29,438 nt of DNA from Candidatus Poribacteria bacterium WGA-3G (GTDB taxonomy: Bacteria; Poribacteria; WGA-4E; WGA-3G). The notes under the pieces were generated by a model, which worked only from the letters and a program-made list of their open reading frames with translations, was not told the origin of the DNA and searched no databases. A program made the translations under genes and the position numbers. Shown in pieces: positions 23,361 through 29,438 of the stretch. The stretch spans positions 1 through 29,438 of the forward strand of contig ASZN01000022.1 in NCBI GenBank assembly GCA_000406005.1, read 5' to 3'. Every line of letters begins with the position of its first letter. Positions within the stretch are counted from its first letter, which is position 1.

Positions 23361-25094
23361 ATGTCAATGGAAACACAATCTGCATTTGATATGTCACCAA
23401 CACCAAGTCCTTTGACCTTGGATCCCGTCCTGCTCGATGAAACATCGAACAAACCTCAACCGTTCAAGAGGTCTGAACCGATACACATTCAGGTTCAAAT
23501 TCGGCTATCAGCACCTACCGTGCCCATAACCTACCGTGAGAGTGCCTACCAATGGCTAACAGAAGTATTAGACGGATTAATCGATTTTGGACGACGACAC
23601 GGACATTACGGTGTTATCAAGTTGACTAAAGACGAGTATCAGTGGCTGGACGATGTATTAGAAGAGTTAATCTGTTCCGTTGGTGAGGATGAAAATCATC
23701 CCTTAGCACCACTGATGGACTTTATTATTCGGCTCATTGCCAACTACGAGCAGGCTTATGTTCCAAAACTGACCGAACGGTTTCCGGAGTTGGCAGAGGA
23801 AGGAGCGCTAGAGGCTGTAAGTGAAAACAAGCAACCCGTTTCAAATATTTTTAAACAGAGTGAGAGTGAACTCGCTGCACATGCCTTTTTTTCTATTGGT
23901 TTCCTCCTTTATCATGGGAACCGGATAGAAAAAGCCATTTCTGCTTATGACAAGGCAACTGCATTAAAACCTGATTTTTGGGAAGCCTTTTATGATCGAG
24001 GAATCGCACGGTACGATTTTAAACAATATGCTGAGGCAATGACCGACTTTAACAAAGCAATAGAATTGAACCACAACTTCGCGAGTGCCTATTACAACCG
24101 AGGAATTCTGAAATCTGAATTAAAAAACTATGAAGGGGCAATTGCCGATTTTAATGAAGCAATCATATTAAAACCTGATCATGTTGAAGCCTATAATCAC
24201 TTAGGCATAGCGAAGTCTAAACTTGGCCAACATGAATCTGCGATTAACGATTTAGCTAAAGCGATTGAGTTGAATCCAAACCACACTGATGCCTACTATA
24301 ACAGAGGATATACAAATTACCAATTAGGGAACTTCCAAACTACGATTAACGACCTGGACAAAACAATTGAACTGGATCCAAGTAATTTTACAGCATACTA
24401 CTACAGAGGGTCTGCCAGATTACTACTTGATAACTCCCAAGTTGCGATTGACGATTTTGATAAAGCAATTAAGTTGAAACCAGATATTGCCGAATCTTAT
24501 TACTGCAGGGGAGTCGCCAAAAAGCGGCTTGGTAATCTTCAAGAGGCGATCACTGATTTTAATAAAGCAATTGAATTAGGACTTAATTCCGCGGAGGTTT
24601 ATCTCAATCGGGCGGACGCTATGGGAGAGTCAGGACAACACGATGAGGCTCTAGCAGACTACACTGAAGCCATTCATATAAAACCTGATTATGCGGCAGC
24701 CTATTACAATAGAGGTAATTTAGAACAAAAACATGGACAATACAATGAGGCATTAGTTGATTATACCGAAGCAATCCGTATAAAACCTAATTTCGCGGAA
24801 GCATATCACAATAGAGGTAGTTTAAAACGAGAGCTAGGACACTCTGATGCTGCTCTTGTCGACTATACCGAAGCAATTCGCATAGAGCCTGATTATGCAG
24901 AAGCTCATGCTAACCTTGGAATGGCAAAAGCTGGATTGGATCGTATTGATGAAGCAAGATCAGATTTCCAGAAAGCATTGGAACTGGCAAAGCAGCAGGA
25001 CAATAATAACCTCAAAACATTTATTGAGGAACGACTCCAAGAACTCAACAATTTTACACCACAAGATAGTGAAAATAAACTTACATTAATTTAG
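23361..25094 (+). CDS. HigA-like N-terminus fused to 11 TPRs: putative antitoxin (module 1)
   Basis: A 577-residue protein. After a variable N-terminus (1-57), residues about 89-137 (DEYQWLDDVLEELI, ENHPLAPLMDFIIRLIANYE, AYVP) match the pattern of the N-terminal half of HigA (COG5499): E-Y, a helix, E-N-P-L, a helix, (Y/W)-E. HigA then has a DNA-binding HTH; here none is visible. Instead an acidic linker leads to eleven back-to-back 34-residue tetratricopeptide repeats (about 171-544), such as AYYNRGNLEQKHGQYNEALV and YTEAIRIKPNFAEAYHNRG. The end (545-577) is polar. I infer that it neutralises the upstream HigB while the TPRs bind another partner. An AGGG site precedes the ATG. Without the toxin neighbour it would be called just a TPR protein. 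Confidence 0.72.
   Translation: MSMETQSAFDMSPTPSPLTLDPVLLDETSNKPQPFKRSEPIHIQVQIRLSAPTVPITYRESAYQWLTEVLDGLIDFGRRHGHYGVIKLTKDEYQWLDDVLEELICSVGEDENHPLAPLMDFIIRLIANYEQAYVPKLTERFPELAEEGALEAVSENKQPVSNIFKQSESELAAHAFFSIGFLLYHGNRIEKAISAYDKATALKPDFWEAFYDRGIARYDFKQYAEAMTDFNKAIELNHNFASAYYNRGILKSELKNYEGAIADFNEAIILKPDHVEAYNHLGIAKSKLGQHESAINDLAKAIELNPNHTDAYYNRGYTNYQLGNFQTTINDLDKTIELDPSNFTAYYYRGSARLLLDNSQVAIDDFDKAIKLKPDIAESYYCRGVAKKRLGNLQEAITDFNKAIELGLNSAEVYLNRADAMGESGQHDEALADYTEAIHIKPDYAAAYYNRGNLEQKHGQYNEALVDYTEAIRIKPNFAEAYHNRGSLKRELGHSDAALVDYTEAIRIEPDYAEAHANLGMAKAGLDRIDEARSDFQKALELAKQQDNNNLKTFIEERLQELNNFTPQDSENKLTLI
23995..24079 (+). repeat. 85-bp identical block shared by the two TPR genes, copy 1
   Basis: Identical over 85 bases to 26157-26241, while sequence on both sides has diverged. 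It lies in the second TPR of each protein (about residues 212-239 of copy 1). Confidence 0.75.
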
Positions 25095-25108
25095 CATTAG
25101 TGATTTCT

Positions 25109-25128
25109 CAGGGACATTCAATTGTAGG
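25109..25128 (+). repeat. Solo end of the CAGGGnCATTCAATT repeat
   Basis: CAGGGACATTCAATTGTAGG, matching the end of the 183-bp element at 19583-19765 (read inward from 19765). It covers the place of the -35 box of module 2. Confidence 0.6.
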
Positions 25129-25146
25129 TTTTTTGTATGGTATACT
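25118..25146 (+). promoter_or_regulatory. Promoter of toxin module 2, -35 box degraded
   Basis: TATACT (25141-25146) with TGG extension, aligned with the module 1 promoter. The -35 position reads TCAATT (25118-25123) in place of TTGACA because repeat sequence replaces it, so initiation would lean on the extended -10 or on read-through from module 1. Confidence 0.45.
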
Positions 25147-25198
25147 AATTAGGCGAATACTCTGACGTGACTGACTAAAAGGCGGATCTTGTCCACAA

Positions 25199-25516
25199 AT
25201 GCGTATTACAGGCGAAGAAATACTGAATAAATTTGCACAGAGACATCCAAATACCAGATCCGCACTTAATCGGTGGTATAACCTGATAGAGCAAGGGAGT
25301 TTTAAATCTCTTGAAGATTTGCGTGCAATGTTTCCGCGCGCTTCTCCGGTGAAAGTTCCCGCAGGATATTTCGGACAGCCAGGTGAAGAAATAACATCAA
25401 TAGTCTTTAATATTGGTGGTAACAAAGCGCGTCTTACTGCATTCGTGCAATATAAAGTACAACGTGTCATTATCTTAAAGGTAGAAACACATGCCGAGTA
25501 TAGTAAACGGAGATAG
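25199..25516 (+). CDS. HigB-family toxin (module 2)
   Basis: A 105-residue HigB/RelE-fold protein paralogous to the one at 23031. The same blocks are intact: KFAQRHPNTRSALNRW (11-26), VFNIGGNKARLTAFVQY (69-85) and KVETHAEYSK (94-103). The loop at 51-66 differs most between the copies, and as the family's active-site neighbourhood and antitoxin contact lie near there, the two pairs may be insulated from each other. The stop is 12 bases before the next gene. The upstream 58 bases from the -10 box to the ATG are almost the same as in module 1. No frameshift is seen, so both toxins look potentially active. Confidence 0.82.
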   Translation: MRITGEEILNKFAQRHPNTRSALNRWYNLIEQGSFKSLEDLRAMFPRASPVKVPAGYFGQPGEEITSIVFNIGGNKARLTAFVQYKVQRVIILKVETHAEYSKRR

Positions 25517-25528
25517 AAGAGGTAAATT

Positions 25529-26836
25529 ATGTTGATGCAAACACAACCTGAGTTTAATGTATCAGCAATTTTGGATTCGGATCCTGCTGTCCCCGATTTA
25601 ACGCTGACTCCTTCTCAATTATCAGAGGGTTTTGAACTGATACAAATTCAGGGACGGATTCAAATATTGTCCGCCGTTGATACCCCGAACTATCCGGAAA
25701 GTGCCTACCAATGGTTAACAGGGGTGTTAGACGGATTAATCGATTTTGGACAACGGCATGGACATTACGGAACCATCAAATTGACTGAAGATGAATATCA
25801 GTGGTTAAATGAGATACTAAAAAAACTGATCTTTTCAATCGGTGAAAATGAAAATCATCCTTTGGCACCACTGATGGAATTCGTTATTCGACTCATTGAC
25901 AATTACGAAGACGCTTATGTTCCAAAATTGACAGAACTGTTTCCAGAGTTAGCAGAGGAAGAAATTGTAGATACCTCCCCAAGCGAAAACAAGCAGACCA
26001 ATGTGAACACACCCGAACTGAGTGACATTGAACTCGCTGCACATGCCTTTTTCTCGATGGGTTATCTCCTTTATCACGGGAACCGGATAGAAAAAGCCAT
26101 TTCTGCTTACGACAAGGCAATTGTGTTGAACCCTGATTTTTGGAAAGCCTTTTATAATCGAGGAATCGCACGGTACGATTTTAAACAATATGCTGAGGCA
26201 ATGACCGACTTTAACAAAGCAATAGAATTGAACCACAACTTTTCAAGTGCCTATTACAATCGAGGAATAGCGAGGTTTAAGCTTGATCGCCACGAGTCTG
26301 CAATCGCTGATTTTGATAAAGCAATTACGTTGGGATTTAATTGTGCTGAGGTTTACTACCATCGAGCCTCAGCGAATACCCTTCTGGGTGAATATGATGC
26401 CGCAGTATCGGACTATGATAAGGTAATTGCGTTAAAGCCAGATTTCGTCGAAGAAACATACAATATTCGCGGTATTTTACGGAGTGAACTAGGTCAGTAC
26501 GATGAGGCTATCGCCGATTATACCGAAGCAATTCGCATAAAACCTGATTATGCCGAAGCTTATGCTTATAGGGGTGTACTGGAAGCTCACTTAGGCAGAA
26601 TCAATAAAGCCAGATCAGATTTCCAGAAAGCATTAGAATTAGCAAAACGTTCCGAAAATAATAATCTCAAAGCCTTTGTTGAGAACCAACTGCAGCAACT
26701 CAATCAGGTAGTCTCAAAGCAAAACAACAAGAAACCACGTCGCGGCGGGCAGTGGAAAGGGAAAGTGAAAATAGCCGATGACTTTGATGAACTCCCTGAA
26801 TCTTTTATGACGTTCTTTCACGGGGAGGATAAATGA
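25529..26836 (+). CDS. Bridging antitoxin candidate: HigA-like N-terminus, 6 TPRs, VapB/Phd-like tail (module 2)
   Basis: A 435-residue paralogue of the 23361 product. Residues about 88-133 repeat the HigA-like block (DEYQWLNEILKKLI, ENHPLAPLMEFVIRLIDNYE). Six TPRs follow (about 169-372), then a polar helix and, unlike copy 1, a C-terminal extension at 402-433 with basic PRRGGQWKGKVKI, acidic ADDFDELPESF and final FFHGED. This G-x-W-K-G-K-(I/V)-x-(I/M)-x-x-D-F-D-x-L-P pattern is typical of the disordered toxin-wrapping ends of VapB/Phd-type antitoxins encoded next to PIN toxins. Its TGA overlaps the ATG of the PIN gene. I infer one protein holding two different toxins, one at each end. No DNA-binding domain is visible, so autoregulation would need another protein. 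Confidence 0.75.
   Translation: MLMQTQPEFNVSAILDSDPAVPDLTLTPSQLSEGFELIQIQGRIQILSAVDTPNYPESAYQWLTGVLDGLIDFGQRHGHYGTIKLTEDEYQWLNEILKKLIFSIGENENHPLAPLMEFVIRLIDNYEDAYVPKLTELFPELAEEEIVDTSPSENKQTNVNTPELSDIELAAHAFFSMGYLLYHGNRIEKAISAYDKAIVLNPDFWKAFYNRGIARYDFKQYAEAMTDFNKAIELNHNFSSAYYNRGIARFKLDRHESAIADFDKAITLGFNCAEVYYHRASANTLLGEYDAAVSDYDKVIALKPDFVEETYNIRGILRSELGQYDEAIADYTEAIRIKPDYAEAYAYRGVLEAHLGRINKARSDFQKALELAKRSENNNLKAFVENQLQQLNQVVSKQNNKKPRRGGQWKGKVKIADDFDELPESFMTFFHGEDK
26157..26241 (+). repeat. 85-bp identical block shared by the two TPR genes, copy 2
   Basis: Identical to 23995-24079 within otherwise diverged paralogues; see that entry. Confidence 0.75.
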
Positions 26837-27210
26837 ACCTGTTATTGGATACTTGTGTTTTGCTATGGTGGCTTGACGACCCCGATCTATTATCCAAAGA
26901 AGCGTTAACAGCGATAAAAGAACCAGATAATAAAATCATTGTCAGCGTCGTGTCAGCATGGGAGATTGCGATTAAAAAGGCATTGGGCAAGTTAGAAAGT
27001 CCCGAAAATCTTAAGGAGGTGATAATAGATTCAGGATTTCAGTTGATGCCAATTGATTATGAACACGCATGGCACGTGAAAGACCTACTACTTCACCATA
27101 AGGACCCTTTTGACAGGCTGTTAGTCGCTCAAGCCACAGTTGAAAATCTAATGCTTGTTACCCGTGACTCAAAGTTGAAGCCGTACAATGTTCCCATCCT
27201 CAAAGCCTAA
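26833..27210 (+). CDS. PIN-domain toxin, VapC-like
   Basis: A 125-residue PIN-domain RNase of the COG3744 kind. The acidic metal-binding residues are all present: D6 in LLLDTCVLLW, E44 in SAWEIAIKKALGK, D94 in HHKDPFDRLLVAQA and D112 in LVTRDSKL. Such toxins cleave tRNA or rRNA using Mg2+ and are normally held by a small VapB or Phd antitoxin encoded just upstream. Here no small antitoxin gene exists; the upstream gene is the TPR protein whose C-terminus carries the antitoxin-like tail. The ATG overlaps that gene's stop (ATGA), and GGGGAGG (26822-26828) in its end serves as ribosome site, so the two are translationally coupled. Confidence 0.9.
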   Translation: MNLLLDTCVLLWWLDDPDLLSKEALTAIKEPDNKIIVSVVSAWEIAIKKALGKLESPENLKEVIIDSGFQLMPIDYEHAWHVKDLLLHHKDPFDRLLVAQATVENLMLVTRDSKLKPYNVPILKA

Positions 27211-27237
27211 TAATAAATTCCTATCTTTTTGCAAATG

Positions 27238-27292
27238 TGTATTGCCACCGGAAATTCGGGCCACTCTCTAAGACAAGATTGTGGTATAATAT
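27238..27292 (+). mobile_element. Solo IS3-family end (remnant)
   Basis: Starts TGTATTGCC and runs through GGCCACTCTCTAAG and AAGATTGTGGTATAAT, matching the terminal part of the IS at 230-178 read on its minus strand (about 30 of 33 bases in the best part). It stops where the MITE at 27294 begins; no transposase gene follows. Confidence 0.65.
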
Positions 27293-27293
27293 T

Positions 27294-27384
27294 TAGGACT
27301 TACGCAATTTGCTGATGTATAACTACGCCACGCCGCCGCTGGCGAGGTTTGAAACCTCGCCAGCGAAGGTGCTGCGTAAGTCCT
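27294..27384. mobile_element. MITE with AGGACTTACGCA ends and internal hairpin
   Basis: Perfect 12-bp terminal inverted repeats AGGACTTACGCA (27295-27306) and TGCGTAAGTCCT (27373-27384) enclose a hairpin with perfect 14-bp arms (27337-27350 and 27352-27365: CGCTGGCGAGGTTT / AAACCTCGCCAGCG) around a single base. It shares its ends but not its centre with the 4360 element. No clear target duplication. Confidence 0.75.
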
Positions 27385-27430
27385 GTGTCAGTTATCGGTT
27401 CTCAATGTAGAGATGCTCTGTAACAGTGAT

Positions 27431-27866
27431 AGACCCAAACCTAAAGAATTGGGCTTCCGCAAACTTTATGCGAAAGCATTTGTGGCTTCAAACGACATTG
27501 CTTTTGTTTTGAGAATGTCAAAAACGAAAGTCTTACGATGCCTAAGCACAAGGGACGCTATCCCGACCCCGCACCGAAGTGCCTTATGAACATTTTGATG
27601 TGTCTGAAAGGCTATTAACCTCTTACATTCTCGTGGGATACAACATGACTTGGATTTCCCGAACACATGTCAAGCATATTTTAGATATTTCTGAGGTGTA
27701 TAGGCTTTTACGTAGTTGTCTCAATATCAAGCAATATACCACTGCATCAACTCACAACCAATGCCGAATACACTGTGATTATACCAATTTTTTAGGTAAC
27801 TGTCAAGTGTTTTTTGACACAACTCAAGGGACCGCTACTACATCCCAAACCTAAAGGATTGGGTTT
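27431..27866 (-). mobile_element. Possible degenerate IS200/IS605-type (tnpB-derived) element
   Basis: Two similar stem-loops, CCCAAACCTAAAGAATTGGG (27434-27453) and CCCAAACCTAAAGGATTGGG (27844-27863), in the same orientation about 400 bases apart, recall the subterminal hairpins of IS200/IS605 elements. On the minus strand a consensus promoter (TTGACA at 27806-27801, 17 bases, TATAAT at 27783-27778, TGG extension) precedes a fragment reading IQVMLYPTR then a stop, like the N-terminus of TnpB (LYPT-x-EQE), but no full gene survives. This stretch has no other gene. Confidence 0.35.
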
Positions 27867-27927
27867 TGTAGCGGAAGATTAGATAAAGCGAACACCTACA
27901 CCCTTGATACCGATAATTGCCGGCTAT

Positions 27928-29438
27928 TTACTTCCGTATCAACATCTTGCGCGTGGCAGAAAAATCGCCTGCGGTGAGGGTGTAGAAATAGACACCACTC
28001 GCCACGGGTTCACCGCTCGCGTTTCTGCCATCCCAATACGCCGCGCGCCCACGGCTTTCGTAGACACCGGATGCCTGATGCCCTAATGTCAACGCTCGCA
28101 CCAATACGCCTCGGACATCGTAGATCGTCAATGTTACCTCTGTCTCTTTTGACAAGTGATAAGGTATCCACGTTTCAGGGTTGAACGGGTTCGGATAGTT
28201 CGGTAACAATGCTGTTGTGTCAGGGACTTCTCTCATTTCTGTGAGCAGCACCAGGAACGCCGAAAGCATATCACTGACTGCGAGGTGCCTCGCATCCGTA
28301 AAGGCACGGGTGACGTTTACATAAGCTTTACCGCTTGAGAGAACATCCGGACGGGTGCTGAAACCCATCGGTGCCGCAGCGACATCTTCGAGGTCCGCCG
28401 CCTGCTCTGCTGCTGCCGCCAACGCCGCCTCTACCGCTCCCAGCGAAAGTTCGCCAGCATTACCAGCCGCAGCATCAAGTCCCTGTGCAACAGCCGTAAG
28501 GTCTAAGATGTTAACAATCCCATCGGCATTGACATCCGCGGGGAGGCTGAGTCCTGCGGGGACCTGCGTCCCATAAAAGAGTGCCACAATCGCAAGGTCT
28601 ATGACTGTCACCTGTCCATCAGCATTGACATCCACGGGTCCAGGTCCAGGTCCAGGTACCTCTCCATCTCCAATCACCTCAATGTTGAAATTCAAAGTGG
28701 CAGACGCTCCGGTTGCATCTGTGGCAGTATAGGTGATGGGTGTCGCCGGTGCTGCGGTTGTCGGCGTGCCGCTGAGCAGCCGCGTTGTCGTATCAAACGA
28801 GAGCCCTGCCGGTATTGGTGAGAGGGTGTAAGTATAAGGTGCAGTGCCGCCCGCGGCTACGGGCAAGCGGAGCGGTTGGATAGTGCTGCCGACAGTGAAC
28901 GTCTGATTGGCAACCTCAGTCGGTCTGAATGCCAAAGTTGCCGTCGCAGTAAAGGAGACAGGTTGTGTAATCCCAGAGGCACGCGCGGTGACGGTATATG
29001 TGCCAGTGGTGCCACCGAGCGTCAACCGTGTTTCTGCTTGTCCATTTGAATCTGTCGTCGCACGCGATGGGTTCAGCGTCCCACTCGGTGTGACAGAAAA
29101 CGATACAGAGACACCAGACATCGCATTACCATCCTGATCCTTGACGCGCACCACAAACGGATTTGCTAATTGTTGATTGACACGCGCACTCTGCCCACCC
29201 CCACTGATAACCTCAAGCGTGACGGATAATGGTACACCACCCCATTTGAGATATATTTTCACATCTGGATTCTTTTCCAAAAGTGTGAGAAGTGGTTGCA
29301 GGTTCTTAATAGGGTTTTCAACAAGCCATAATTGTGAAAGGTTTGTCAATCCTGCGAGTGGCGAAAGATCAGATATATTGTTCCCAGAAAGAGACAGCGA
29401 CTCTAATTCTGTCAATCCTGCGAGTGGCGAAAGATCAG
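27928..29438 (-). CDS. Secreted multidomain surface protein: LRR, Ig-like, dockerin-like repeats, FlgD-like C-terminal tail (N-terminus outside window)
   Basis: At least 503 residues; the frame is open to the right edge, so the N-terminus and signal peptide lie outside. In order come leucine-rich repeats of 22 residues (DLSPLAGLT recurring; the DNA repeats exactly over 28 bases at 29345 and 29411), a Big_1-like domain (VSFSVTPSGTL, GTYTVTARASG), a putative-Ig/He_PIG domain (PAGLSFDTTTRLLSGTPT) and two calcium-loop repeats like dockerin type I (DVNADGQVTVIDL and DVNADGIVNILDL). An alanine-rich linker leads to a C-terminal NYPNPFNPETWIPY, YDVRG and GVYFYTL tail. That tail is like FlgD-Ig/type IX sorting-type domains that direct secretion or surface attachment in Bacteroidetes, and is very common in Poribacteria. 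Stop TAA at 27928-27930. Confidence 0.85.
   Translation of the reverse strand, partial: DLSPLAGLTELESLSLSGNNISDLSPLAGLTNLSQLWLVENPIKNLQPLLTLLEKNPDVKIYLKWGGVPLSVTLEVISGGGQSARVNQQLANPFVVRVKDQDGNAMSGVSVSFSVTPSGTLNPSRATTDSNGQAETRLTLGGTTGTYTVTARASGITQPVSFTATATLAFRPTEVANQTFTVGSTIQPLRLPVAAGGTAPYTYTLSPIPAGLSFDTTTRLLSGTPTTAAPATPITYTATDATGASATLNFNIEVIGDGEVPGPGPGPVDVNADGQVTVIDLAIVALFYGTQVPAGLSLPADVNADGIVNILDLTAVAQGLDAAAGNAGELSLGAVEAALAAAAEQAADLEDVAAAPMGFSTRPDVLSSGKAYVNVTRAFTDARHLAVSDMLSAFLVLLTEMREVPDTTALLPNYPNPFNPETWIPYHLSKETEVTLTIYDVRGVLVRALTLGHQASGVYESRGRAAYWDGRNASGEPVASGVYFYTLTAGDFSATRKMLIRK

Noticed and set aside
27579..27854. 91-residue plus-strand open frame in the IS graveyard
   Set aside because: It runs across an end hairpin and the opposite-strand promoter; composition is not protein-like and there is no ribosome site.

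Overview
The window looks like a chromosomal segment of an uncultivated, mid-GC, Gram-negative-type bacterium. The best clue to the lineage is the right-edge protein. It ends in an NYPNPFNPETWIPY-type FlgD-like/sorting tail preceded by dockerin-like Ca repeats, a combination I associate with Candidatus Poribacteria and relatives. An Omp85-family barrel protein, a lipoprotein and many short intergenic repeats fit a diderm with a repeat-rich genome. The taxonomic call is inference.

Layout. (1) 1-230 is the end of an IS3-family insertion sequence, abutting what may be a truncated coding remnant (231-469). (2) 509-4245, plus strand: a small SMR/EamA-like membrane protein, a small TM2-like membrane protein, a TPR/TolB-propeller lipoprotein, a zinc-free MDR dehydrogenase and a class I methyltransferase. 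(3) 4323-4481: a consensus promoter with a 122-bp MITE inserted at its transcription start, followed by a secreted transglutaminase-fold protein. (4) 6517-12767, plus strand: a BatA/VWA membrane protein, an Omp85/POTRA barrel overlapping it by one base, and a large multi-pass membrane protein. A shared hairpin separates this block from the converging minus-strand genes. (5) 12822-19506, minus strand: a hypothetical gene, a DegT-type aminotransferase, a DUF402 protein, and a corrinoid methyl-transfer set made of a homocysteine S-methyltransferase-like protein, a RACo-type ATP-dependent corrinoid activator and a B12-binding corrinoid protein. (6) 19583-27210, plus strand: a defence-like island with a helicase-less type ISP/IIG-like restriction-methylation enzyme and two tandem toxin-antitoxin-like modules. 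(7) 27238-27866: a graveyard of IS ends and MITEs. (8) 27928 to the right edge, minus strand: a secreted multidomain surface protein, cut by the window.

The most exciting locus is 22950-27210. Each of two duplicated modules starts with a HigB-type (COG4680-like) RNase toxin gene, followed by a gene whose N-terminus resembles the toxin-binding half of HigA. In place of HigA's DNA-binding HTH there is a long TPR array (11 repeats in copy 1, 6 in copy 2). Copy 2 also carries a C-terminal tail resembling the toxin-wrapping end of VapB/Phd-type antitoxins, and its stop codon overlaps (ATGA) the start of a PIN-domain (VapC-like) toxin gene. Copy 2 therefore reads as one bridging antitoxin with a neutralising element at each end and a TPR scaffold between, encoded between two unrelated RNase toxins. 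The domain readings come from motif recognition by eye and need profile searches.

Mobile and repeat content is dense. There are two MITEs and one relic sharing the terminal repeat AGGACTTACGCA, a 183-bp element with CAGGGnCATTCAATT ends whose end sequence recurs in the promoter of the second toxin module, a solo IS3 end beside that module, heptameric AACTGAY arrays, and a possible IS200/IS605-derived element.
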